Shown here one piece after another: positions 22,046 to 30,207 of a stretch of DNA of 47,438 bases (position 1 is its first letter; each line of letters opens with the position of its first letter). The notes under the pieces are model-generated. The model ran no database searches and was not told the DNA's origin. It saw only the letters and a program-made list of their open reading frames with translations. The DNA comes from a virus. The translations under genes were made by a program, and so were the position numbers. The stretch lies in IMG/VR virus record IMGVR_UViG_3300036851_000093, positions 1 through 47,438 of that record. One strand, written 5' to 3'.

Positions 22046-22677
22046 CCGATGACCCCCGGGACCGGCCGGTGAATCGTCTGCACGCCGAGCTCTTCTCGCT
22101 CCGCCTCGTTCTGTGCCTCACGCACCATCTGCATGAGCTCGTTGACCGAGACGTTCTGGACCTGATTGCGCGCGGCCCAGTTCTTGAACTTGACCCGCGT
22201 GTGGCCCAGCTGCCGGTACGCCTCCGCCCGCGCACGCGCGAGGACGAGGGGCACGAGCTCGTCAGGGATCAGGTTGGTCGCCGTGTCGTACTTGCCCAGG
22301 CCCAGCAGGCGCAGGGTCCCCAGGCGTTCAACGAACGCGGGCGCAACGTGGAGCTTTCCAGCCCCCGTCATGATGTCGCCCACGACCTCCCACGAGCCGG
22401 ACGGCAGGGGACCACCCTCTTCACCGTCCGCGTCGACCCAGTCGACTCGATGAACTGCGAGCAGGGCCGCCGGGAGGGTGTAGTGTTCCGTCTCGGTGAC
22501 GAGGGTGACCTGGTACGTCGCAGAGGTTGGGTCGACCTGGCGTGAGTTCTTAGGCCACAGGCGTGCCACGGCACGGTTGATGAGGTTGTTCTTCTCGGCG
22601 CTCGTCCACACGGCATCGGTCCCGTCGTCGAGCATGTCGTCGAGATAGCTGTTCAGGGTCGCCAGGTCATTGGCCAC
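22042..22677 (-). CDS. Head-tail adaptor-like protein (SU10-type)
   Basis: 211 aa starting at GTG 22677. LATLNSYLDDMLDDGTDAVW, EKNNLINRAVARLWPKNSRQ and LVLARARAEAYRQLGHTRVK form the helical pattern of adaptor proteins like those of phage SU10, which dock below the portal. The middle is beta-rich (YQVTLVTETEHYTLPAALLA). Position downstream of the capsid genes and upstream of the tail genes fits a connector. Confidence 0.7.
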   Translation of the reverse strand: MANDLATLNSYLDDMLDDGTDAVWTSAEKNNLINRAVARLWPKNSRQVDPTSATYQVTLVTETEHYTLPAALLAVHRVDWVDADGEEGGPLPSGSWEVVGDIMTGAGKLHVAPAFVERLGTLRLLGLGKYDTATNLIPDELVPLVLARARAEAYRQLGHTRVKFKNWAARNQVQNVSVNELMQMVREAQNEAEREELGVQTIHRPVPGVIG

Positions 22678-22687
22678 GACTCAGCTC

Positions 22688-23071
22688 CTAGCTGTAGAAC
22701 TCGACCCACACGGTGTAGGTGTACGTCTCGTTGCCGGTCGTCCGGTCCTGGGTGACAACGGCACGCATGTTCGTGCTCAGTGGCACGGAGACGCGCTCGT
22801 TGGCCGCCACGGTAATCGCCGGGTCCAGCGTCAGCAGCACCATGTCGGCCGCTGACAACTGTACGACCGACGCGTCAGCGTCTTCGACCGCGCCCGACCC
22901 ATCAGGTGCAATGTGCTGGAGCTTGAAATCGAAGAGCGGCGTGGTACCGGCCACAGCCGTCAGGTTGATGAAGAAGATCGCTGCGCGCGCCCAGCCCGGG
23001 ACGGAGAAGTCCACGTTCTGGCCGGTTGTCGCATCGGCAGTCTTGGTTGCGAGTTGGCGGATGTGCCTCAT
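22688..23071 (-). CDS. Beta-rich structural protein, head or neck
   Basis: 127 aa starting MRHIRQLATKTADATTGQ. It continues with a beta-rich sequence (FDFKLQHIAPDGSGAVED, LLTLDPAITVAANERVSVPL, TYTYTVWVEFY). Such small beta-sandwich proteins decorate capsids or form neck collars. It lies between the head and adaptor genes and follows a 128-base gap with a stable hairpin. Function by position only. Confidence 0.6.
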   Translation of the reverse strand: MRHIRQLATKTADATTGQNVDFSVPGWARAAIFFINLTAVAGTTPLFDFKLQHIAPDGSGAVEDADASVVQLSAADMVLLTLDPAITVAANERVSVPLSTNMRAVVTQDRTTGNETYTYTVWVEFYS

Positions 23072-23167
23072 CGAAGAATCCTTCGCGTTATGTTGGCTGG
23101 AGCAACTGCTCTCCAGGGAGGGCGAGGATCAGTTTTCAGGAGGAACCTCGCCAGTCCCTGGGGAGCA

Positions 23168-23185
23168 GGGGAGCCGAAGCTCCCC
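23168..23185 (-). terminator. UUCG-capped hairpin after the capsid genes
   Basis: On the minus strand GGGGAGC-TTCG-GCTCCCC is a perfect 7-bp stem with an extra-stable UUCG tetraloop, 15 bases after the stop of the 23200-23643 gene. There is no U tract, so it may be a weak terminator, an mRNA 3'-end stabiliser or a processing site. The remainder of the 128-base gap (23072-23199) holds a second imperfect hairpin near 23094-23113 and the AGGAGG-like site of the next gene. Confidence 0.55.
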
Positions 23186-23199
23186 GCCCCCTACAAGAT

Positions 23200-23643
23200 C
23201 TAGCCGAGCCGCAGAGCGACCACAGCCGGCGAACCGGTGACCCAGGTCGTGCCACTCGTGTCCGTGGTCTTGCGACCACAGCGGATGTGGAACGGCCCGT
23301 CAACGGGACCCAGACTGAAGATCGCAGCGCCCGTCGGCTCGACGCCGGCCGCGTTCAGGGCTGCAGCCGCGGCGGCAGCTGCGCTGCCATCCTCGAGCAG
23401 AAGTCCTGCGTGACCATTGCCGATCAGAACGGCCGTTGCGGCCTGCCAAATGGTGCCACCATCGCGGCTGAACTCGATCACGTCGACACCCGCGGTGCCG
23501 GCCGTACCGGAGTTGAGCTGAGCGATAATCGCGCCCGCTGCTCCAGTCAGATCCAGCATCTGAGTGTTGTCCGTGGTCCCGTCCAGATCGTCAGCGGTGG
23601 CCAGAGTAGTGAGCTCCCCGATGGGGGAACGATGAGAAGCCAT
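23200..23643 (-). CDS. Head decoration-like protein, 147 aa
   Basis: ATG 23643 follows AGGAGGAGAAACAG. The sequence is Ala/Gly/Thr-rich with a beta-sandwich pattern (MLDLTGAAGAIIAQLNSGTA, VDVIEFSRDGGTIWQAATAV, FHIRCGRKTTDTSGTTWVTG) and a run of eight alanines. It directly follows the major capsid gene, the usual place for decoration or head-stabilising proteins. No specific family named. Confidence 0.6.
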   Translation of the reverse strand: MASHRSPIGELTTLATADDLDGTTDNTQMLDLTGAAGAIIAQLNSGTAGTAGVDVIEFSRDGGTIWQAATAVLIGNGHAGLLLEDGSAAAAAAAALNAAGVEPTGAAIFSLGPVDGPFHIRCGRKTTDTSGTTWVTGSPAVVALRLG

Positions 23644-23655
23644 CTGTTTCTCCTC

Positions 23656-24591
23656 CTAGCTCAGGTCAGTCGCTGCCGACTCAAGCCGGTAGTAGTAGTC
23701 GTTGTCGAGCACGGCCACACCGAAGTTGACCTTCCAGCCCAGGAGCTCTTCCTGTGCCAGAGGGTCGGTGTGGTCGCCACCCGGCGCGACGTGATGCATG
23801 GTGAGCGTCTGAAGCTCCCCAGCACCCCACGCCTTGATGGCACCCATCGCCAGAGCGATGTGAACGGTCACCGTCGAGGACGCGGTCGGCGCGGTGGGGG
23901 TCTCCATGATGCGGAAGCCCTCAAGCGTGCCGATTTCACCAGCCAGAATCTGCTCCGGGCGGCTGTAGCGGTTGACATCGATGAACGCACCGGTGCCCGT
24001 GACCGCCTCGCTTCGGATGTCGTAGGCCTGCTCGGTAGAGACGATCAGGCGATACTTCCGATCCGGGAACAAGGGGATCTTCCGCTTCAGCATCTTGCCG
24101 CGGAGCTTCCGCAGATCACCAGCCACCAGGATCTCGCCCGCACCGATGCCGGCACGAGTCGTGTTGGTACCCTGGAAGCTCACAATGCCACCAGCGGCGG
24201 CGACATTGCGAGTCACGGTGTCGACCACCTCAGCCGCGTTGCGGCCGAGACGCTCCCGCGCGATCTCCGCGATCTGGACAGGGCTCTTCACCTTGGCCAG
24301 GTCGGTGATCGACACGAGGTTCCCGTACTGGGAAGTCGAGACGGTGACGGTTCCGAAGGACAGGGCCTGCTTGTCAGGGCGCGTGCCTTCGGTAAGTGGG
24401 GTCGTCGAAACGCTGAGGTCGGGCACCGAGACGAACATCAAGGTGTCGCGGCCGGCGTCGAAGTCCCCTTCCTGCGCATAGCTCGGGTCGGCATAGACCA
24501 GATCGGAACGGAGGTTGTCGAGGACGTCCTCCTGCACGATGAAGGTCAGTGCTGACGCGAACACACTCGCAGTTGTGGATGCATCAACCAT
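23656..24591 (-). CDS. Major capsid protein, N4-gp56 type
   Basis: 311 aa. The segment LTEGTRPDKQALSFGTVTVS, QYGNLVSITDLAKVKSPVQI and AEVVDTVTRNVAAAGGIVSF matches the N-terminal region of N4-gp56-type HK97-fold capsid proteins. The A-domain-like RKYRLIVSTEQAYDIRSEAV and the C-terminal GELQTLTMHHVAPGGDHTDP also fit. It would form the icosahedral shell, assembled on the scaffold encoded just upstream. The Shine-Dalgarno sequence is weak. Confidence 0.85.
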   Translation of the reverse strand: MVDASTTASVFASALTFIVQEDVLDNLRSDLVYADPSYAQEGDFDAGRDTLMFVSVPDLSVSTTPLTEGTRPDKQALSFGTVTVSTSQYGNLVSITDLAKVKSPVQIAEIARERLGRNAAEVVDTVTRNVAAAGGIVSFQGTNTTRAGIGAGEILVAGDLRKLRGKMLKRKIPLFPDRKYRLIVSTEQAYDIRSEAVTGTGAFIDVNRYSRPEQILAGEIGTLEGFRIMETPTAPTASSTVTVHIALAMGAIKAWGAGELQTLTMHHVAPGGDHTDPLAQEELLGWKVNFGVAVLDNDYYYRLESAATDLS

Positions 24592-24638
24592 TGGATGTAC
24601 CTGTCGAAGAGCTCACCGCTCTCCGGCTATCGAACGCG

Positions 24639-25286
24639 CTACTCGCTCTTAGGGCGCCACGGTCCCTGGAAGGACTCCAGGAGTCGCATAGCCCCCGCAC
24701 GGTCGACGACGCGCCCATCAGGGAGCTCCTTCGTCCGTACGCCTGCCGCAGGCAGGGGTGCAATAGCGCGGTTGCGGTCAACATCCGGGACGTTCGGAGC
24801 GACCACCTCGGCCTCTCCCGCGGGCGCCGGCGTAGCCGGAGCGGCAGGGGTGGCTGGAGCGGCGCTCGTAGCCTGCCGGATCTCCTTGAGAAGATCCAGC
24901 TGTTCTTGAGCGGACTGGGCCTGACCGAATCGTTCGAGCAGGGCCACCTCGTCGGCGTACCCGTTGCCCGCCAGCGCCTGGAGAGCAAGCTGCTCTTGGA
25001 GCTGAGCGATGGTCTGGTCCTTCTGTCGCTCGGTCAACTGTGCCCGCTCGTCCTCGGACAGGCCAGCGGTCTGTAGTTGACTCTGAAGCGTGTTGATCGT
25101 CCGATCCTTCTCGGAGATCACACGCTGCAGGCCCGTAATGCGGCTACCGAAACGAGTCTCGATGCCACTCACGGCCTGGTCTACCTGGGCCTTCACCAGG
25201 GTCTCGATGTCAGGCGTCTGGGGCGCGGCCGGGGTCTCCGGTGACGCAGGCTCAGGCTCCTGACCGGCGAGCTGGTCGTCTGCCAC
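24639..25286 (-). CDS. Scaffold-like coiled-coil protein
   Basis: 215 aa. An acidic Pro/Ala-rich N-terminus is followed by a long coiled coil (ISEKDRTINTLQSQLQTAGL, RQKDQTIAQLQEQLALQALA), a Pro/Ala linker and a basic C-terminus (RLLESFQGPWRPKSE). This layout, immediately upstream of the capsid gene, is typical of scaffolding proteins that are removed before DNA packaging. GTG 25286 follows GAGGAGG. Confidence 0.75.
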   Translation of the reverse strand: MADDQLAGQEPEPASPETPAAPQTPDIETLVKAQVDQAVSGIETRFGSRITGLQRVISEKDRTINTLQSQLQTAGLSEDERAQLTERQKDQTIAQLQEQLALQALAGNGYADEVALLERFGQAQSAQEQLDLLKEIRQATSAAPATPAAPATPAPAGEAEVVAPNVPDVDRNRAIAPLPAAGVRTKELPDGRVVDRAGAMRLLESFQGPWRPKSE

Positions 25287-25302
25287 GGGTTTGCCTCCTC
25301 AG

Positions 25303-28300
25303 CTACCGGCGAACCGGGAGCAATCGTTGGTACTCGGCATCTGAGCTCTGGTCGCCGGAATCGAACTCTTGGTTGATCCGTGCGAGGAGCTCTGCCGTAT
25401 AAATGGGCCCCATCTCGAGGATCGCCACGGCGGCTTCGCCAGGATTGGACGCCTTCGCGTACTCCGGCCAGAAGCCGACCCAGGACCCCACATAGCGGGC
25501 TGGTCGGGAGAGTGACACGCCGATGTCGAGCGGCGTGATGGGGAAGAGCATCTGAGCTGCGAACCACAGGGTCGGGTGCTTCTCGAGCTCCTCCGCATAT
25601 TCGGGATTGTTCTGGAGCTGCTGCAGGTGGAGCTGGTGCATGCGCTCGACCATGAACGCCCCGCCCAGGTTGGTCTGCCTGCCGCCCATCCGACGCGTCA
25701 TGACGTCGAAGAGCCAGCGCGTCGCCTTGATCTGGTAGCTCAGGGGCCAGTACAGCCAGTAGCTGTTGAGCAGGCGCTCCATGCGGGACCGATTCACGTT
25801 GCCGATCAGGACCTTGACGATGTCGTCGTAGGTGTTCTGATTGACCTCCGCAATCCGCTGCAAGAGCGGCGCGATCTCCACCATCTCGGCCTGGTTGAGC
25901 AGACGATCCGCCTCGCCCAGGACACCCTCGAGGGCTCCCATCTTGTCGTCGTTCAGGCCTCGGTAGAGCTGCTCATCGAGGAGCTCTGCGATGTCGCGAT
26001 CCGTCTTCAACTCCGGGAACCGCTCCAGGATGTCGCGCTTGATCGGGCTGTCGTCGCCCAACGATCGGACAACGTCCGTGACGGAGTCCAGGCGCTCGAC
26101 CTCGAACATCTTGGCCACCCGCTCGTCGTAGAGCCGACCCCACAGGAAGCCCGTGGTGTCCGCATCGTCGAGGGGGTTGGCGCCCATGTACTTCTTGGCG
26201 TGGATGCGGGAGGCCCGGCGTGCCAGGGCACCCGCCTCACCGCCGAATCTAGTCGCCCGCAGGCCATCGCGACCCAGGGCGATCATGTCCGCCTCGAGCA
26301 TGTTCATCAGGTGGTACCGGATGTCGGACGCGAACCGGAACAGAGGGTAGAGGGTCTTCGACAGAACCCGGGTACCCGAGCTCAGGCCGGGAACATTGCC
26401 CCAACCGTCGTAGACGCCCTTCGCCAGCCGGTCAGCGAGGCCGACCCGCTCGCCGCGGAGCACCATGTGCTCGACACGCCGGACGAAGGAGTTGGACGAC
26501 CGGGCCAGGACTTCCTGGAACGACCCGAACTTCTCAGTCACGCGCGCGAACTGCTCCGGGCTGAAGAGCTCGGCCGCGATCGATTCGATCGTTCGCTTGG
26601 GGAGGCTGTTGATCCCACGGTACATCGGGTACTCGAGGAGGCCGATCCGATGTCGCTCGACGTCGCCGCGCAGGCGCTCCAGGAAGAAGTCGATCTGCTT
26701 GGGCGTGAAGCCCTCGGGGATCAGGTGGTCGTAGATCTCCTGACGGGACGCGTGCGCCATCTTCGAGTTAGGCGTTGGCCCGAACAGGTTGTCCCACATC
26801 ATCGAGATCTTCGAGGCCGGCCCGTACTCGGACAGGAACCGAGCGACCGCATTGCGCTCCAGGACCATGGACGGCAGGACACCATCCTCGGGGTAAAGCC
26901 GCAGCGCGTTGACCGGCGCCGGCTCGAGGGTGTACATCGGGTAGTCCTCACGCAGCCGGCTCTCCAGCTCGCGCAGACGCTGCGCCATCTGGGGCGGCAT
27001 CTCGTCGAGCTTGAACCGGGGGTCCAGACGAACGGTGCGCAGCTCCTCAGCCCGCTTGTCGAGCTCCCGGCTCAGTGCCGTGGCGTCGTCCAACTTGGCC
27101 TGCTGCTCCGCGATCTGGGCCGCGCGCGTCTCGTACTCGACGAGTGCCTCACGCTCCCGCGCCGCCTTGAGCGCCGCACCGGACTCAGTCAGTGTCCCCC
27201 GCCCGCTGGCCGCTTCGACGTCGTAGCCGAGCCTCCGAGCCTGAGCGAAGAGATCCTTGCCGATCCCCTGGCCCTGATTCTTGGACCGAACCGCCACGTT
27301 GACCTGCTCGACCTGGCCTGGCTTCGCGCCTCGCTGCATCTCCAGGATGCCGGCCACATCGCCGGCCTCGTCCCGGAATACCATGTAGAGGCTCTGCGCA
27401 TTCATGACACCCTCCTCGAGGGTGTACCCCGGGTTGCCCTTGGCAGGTACCCGCGCGCTCAGCATGTTGTAGAGCGCATCCGGCTCCGACAGGTCGAAGG
27501 ACCGCGGGGCCGGCACGGTGCCGGTGATGGTATCGGGCATCCCCATCTGGAGCCGAAGCTCGGAGATGGCGACCGGCAGGTCTGCCTCGTTGATCGGGAC
27601 ATTGATCTCGACGCCACGCTTGGCATCCCAGATTGCCTTCTGCTTCTTGAGGAAAGCGGCCGTCATGGCTTCCCCGATGTCCATCAGGACCACGGAGGGG
27701 TCGACGTGGATCACGCCCTCGTTGACCCAGGTCCCGACATACGCGTCGGGGTAGGCCTTCTGGACGTCAGCCACTGCCTTGCGGAAAGCAGCCTGGTTGT
27801 CGACCGGGACCTCCCGGAAGGTGGCGTGATGCTGGCCGACGATGAAGCCGTCCTGCAGCTTGTAGTAGGCCCCGGTCCGCGGGTTCCAGGTCGCCCCGGT
27901 GTCGCGAATGGTCTGTGCGTAGAGGTCGTCGACCTGCGCCATACGCCGCATCGACGGGGGCTTGGGCTTCCGGCGCTTGCCAGGGCTGGAGAAGTCAGAC
28001 CGCAGCGATCGCTTCTGCTCAGCAATGACCTGCCGCATGTCCTCGCCGGCCATGTCGACCTCGCGATGACGGAACTTCTCGAGGTCCTTCTGGGAGTGGA
28101 TCTTGCGGACCGCGTCACGGACGATGACGCCATCGAAGTCCTGGACCTGATCGGCCGGAGCGTCCCGCTCGGCGCGACGAGCCTCGTGGAAGAGCTCCTG
28201 CTGGGCCGGCGCGTTGGTACGCAGCTCTTCGAGGGAGGGCTTCAGCTCGTCGATGTGGACCTCACGCTTGGCGCCACCACCACGCAGGGTCATGAGGCGC

Positions 28301-30207
28301 TCGAAGATCCCGGTCGTGTCGTGCTCGAGCAGGCCGGGGAACCGACGCATCGCGTCGTAGACCTCGCCCAGTGGAACCCACCCGCCATGGTCTTTGGCTG
28401 CCAGCTCCAGCACACGGATCAGGTCGGTCATGCTCTCCTTGGTGATGACCTTGGCACGACCGATCACGGCCGCCCCGAGCTTATTCAGCACCGGAGCCGT
28501 AGTTAGCTGCGCAGGCAGGAACTGCTCGAAGAAGGTCCGCCGTGCGAGCTGGGCATCCCAGGGAAAGTCGAGCGCCGTTACATCGGCGCCGAACTGGTTG
28601 GCGTGCCACCGCTTGAGGGTGTCGACCCGGGCCGTGCTCTTGATCTGGCCCTTGGCGATCATCTTCTCCTTGATGCCGTAGACCCAGTCGTGCAGGAACT
28701 TGCCGCGGTAGGCCAGGTCATCGAACGACGCCGCCAGGGTCTGGCCCGTATTGGCCTGGGGGTCCATCAGCACCGGGGCCTCATCGACGAGACGCTCCAG
28801 GGTGCTGTGCATGTCGATGTGGCTGCGGAAGTAGGCGAGGCCCTCCTCGTAGGTCAGACCCATCGCCTTGGACGTCGAGGTGATGTACTCGCGAAACTCC
28901 GTCAGGCGCTCCGCCGGCGTCGACCCGACACCCAGCTCGCGAGCCATGACGGCCTCAAAGTCGTCACCCTGGAACGCCCTGATGCGACCCCGCACGCCCC
29001 CGACGACCTCTCGGCCGAGCCCAGATGCCGGCATGTGGAAGGCGGTGACCATGACGGCCAGCATGTTGTCGGAGATCGGATGGTCATTCTGGACATCGTT
29101 GGCGAAGTCGAGCCAGCCCTGCATGATGCCGGAGACCACGTTGTTCTCGCCCAGGGTGAACTCGGCCACCTTGTCAACGCTGCCAGCTGCGACCTGGGAC
29201 CCGATGACGCCGGCCTCCGTAGCCAGGCCGATCTTGTAGCCCTTGATGGCCGTCCGGTTCGCGGACGAGGCAATCATGCGCATGTGCCCCGCCCCGCGCG
29301 CGGCCGCGTCCCACACCTGGGCCAGGCCCTTCAAACTGGCGCCCTTGGACTCGCCCCGCAGGATCTCAGCTGCCGCAGTCCGTGGAGACCCCAACTTGGG
29401 GGCCCGCAAGCCGAGACCGACCATGTCCTGGATGTAGCCAGCGCCACGCGTCATGCGACCTGCCACGCTGGGCTTCAACATCGCCCATGCGCCCTGAGCA
29501 GCCTTGCCGCCCACACGCACGATAGCCGGCCCACCGAAGAAAACCAGGTTGACCGGATCGATGACCGCTCGGTAGCCGAAGTCCGCGATTGGGTTGTCCT
29601 GGAATGGACTGGAGATGTCGCCCACCTCCCAGGCCGACACCTTGCCGGAGACCAGATCCGCTGCAACCTGATCCGTAATCCCCATCTTGCGGAGGTCTTC
29701 CTTGTACTCACCAACCGTGATGAAGGAGAGTGTCCCCTGGCCAACAGGTTCATCGTCCCGCTTGTTCCAGATCTCACGCGCGCGGTTGGCATGGTGCGAC
29801 ATGATCCAGCTGTTGGCGAATGCACCGGGTTGGCCGATCACATGAGCGATACCATCAACGGTCTGCCCGAACGTTTGGCTGCCGAACACGCGCTGGCCAC
29901 CGATGAACCCGAAGAGGTGATCGAGCGGCCCCTTCTCGTCATCAGGCGTCCCTAGGATTCGCTTTGCAGCCTGGTTCGCCAACGCGAATGGTCGCTCCGC
30001 AACGTGCGCCGGCGCCTTCACGGCGGTCGTCAGCATGTCCATCGGAGATGCCTGGACCCGCTCAGGGATACCACGCTCCGCCGGCGTAGGAGGACCAGAC
30101 TGGAGCTGTGGAGCCTTGTAGGTGAACGGTGCCCGATAGGCCTGTCCCCGCGTGGGGGCAGCAGGCCGGTCATTCGCCGTCCAGGGGCTACGGTAGGAGA
30201 ATGGCAC
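25303..30207 (-). CDS. Giant virion-associated multidomain protein with GNAT-like domain
   Basis: 1634 aa, the largest gene here. It starts at GTG 30207, overlapping the previous TAG. The first 400 residues contain hydrophobic segments (AVIDPVNLVFFGGPAIVRVG). Near residues 800-830, AYPDAYVGTWVNEGVIHVDP followed by AIWDAKRGVEI resembles a domain common in phage polyvalent proteins. Near 930-1000, YMVFRDEAGDVAGILEMQRG and VRSKNQGQGIGKDLFAQARR fit a GNAT N-acetyltransferase with its acetyl-CoA loop QGQGIG. The C-terminal third is helical (YWPLSYQIKATRWLFDVMTR). Position between portal and scaffold suggests an internal, possibly ejected, virion protein. It could modify a host target on entry. Confidence 0.75.
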   Translation of the reverse strand: MPFSYRSPWTANDRPAAPTRGQAYRAPFTYKAPQLQSGPPTPAERGIPERVQASPMDMLTTAVKAPAHVAERPFALANQAAKRILGTPDDEKGPLDHLFGFIGGQRVFGSQTFGQTVDGIAHVIGQPGAFANSWIMSHHANRAREIWNKRDDEPVGQGTLSFITVGEYKEDLRKMGITDQVAADLVSGKVSAWEVGDISSPFQDNPIADFGYRAVIDPVNLVFFGGPAIVRVGGKAAQGAWAMLKPSVAGRMTRGAGYIQDMVGLGLRAPKLGSPRTAAAEILRGESKGASLKGLAQVWDAAARGAGHMRMIASSANRTAIKGYKIGLATEAGVIGSQVAAGSVDKVAEFTLGENNVVSGIMQGWLDFANDVQNDHPISDNMLAVMVTAFHMPASGLGREVVGGVRGRIRAFQGDDFEAVMARELGVGSTPAERLTEFREYITSTSKAMGLTYEEGLAYFRSHIDMHSTLERLVDEAPVLMDPQANTGQTLAASFDDLAYRGKFLHDWVYGIKEKMIAKGQIKSTARVDTLKRWHANQFGADVTALDFPWDAQLARRTFFEQFLPAQLTTAPVLNKLGAAVIGRAKVITKESMTDLIRVLELAAKDHGGWVPLGEVYDAMRRFPGLLEHDTTGIFERLMTLRGGGAKREVHIDELKPSLEELRTNAPAQQELFHEARRAERDAPADQVQDFDGVIVRDAVRKIHSQKDLEKFRHREVDMAGEDMRQVIAEQKRSLRSDFSSPGKRRKPKPPSMRRMAQVDDLYAQTIRDTGATWNPRTGAYYKLQDGFIVGQHHATFREVPVDNQAAFRKAVADVQKAYPDAYVGTWVNEGVIHVDPSVVLMDIGEAMTAAFLKKQKAIWDAKRGVEINVPINEADLPVAISELRLQMGMPDTITGTVPAPRSFDLSEPDALYNMLSARVPAKGNPGYTLEEGVMNAQSLYMVFRDEAGDVAGILEMQRGAKPGQVEQVNVAVRSKNQGQGIGKDLFAQARRLGYDVEAASGRGTLTESGAALKAAREREALVEYETRAAQIAEQQAKLDDATALSRELDKRAEELRTVRLDPRFKLDEMPPQMAQRLRELESRLREDYPMYTLEPAPVNALRLYPEDGVLPSMVLERNAVARFLSEYGPASKISMMWDNLFGPTPNSKMAHASRQEIYDHLIPEGFTPKQIDFFLERLRGDVERHRIGLLEYPMYRGINSLPKRTIESIAAELFSPEQFARVTEKFGSFQEVLARSSNSFVRRVEHMVLRGERVGLADRLAKGVYDGWGNVPGLSSGTRVLSKTLYPLFRFASDIRYHLMNMLEADMIALGRDGLRATRFGGEAGALARRASRIHAKKYMGANPLDDADTTGFLWGRLYDERVAKMFEVERLDSVTDVVRSLGDDSPIKRDILERFPELKTDRDIAELLDEQLYRGLNDDKMGALEGVLGEADRLLNQAEMVEIAPLLQRIAEVNQNTYDDIVKVLIGNVNRSRMERLLNSYWLYWPLSYQIKATRWLFDVMTRRMGGRQTNLGGAFMVERMHQLHLQQLQNNPEYAEELEKHPTLWFAAQMLFPITPLDIGVSLSRPARYVGSWVGFWPEYAKASNPGEAAVAILEMGPIYTAELLARINQEFDSGDQSSDAEYQRLLPVRR

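Noticed and set aside
25576-28506. Very long open frame (976 codons) on the plus strand opposite the giant virion protein gene
   Set aside because: Composition is typical of an antisense shadow in GC-rich DNA; no ribosome-binding site, no motif, and the minus frame is clearly coding.
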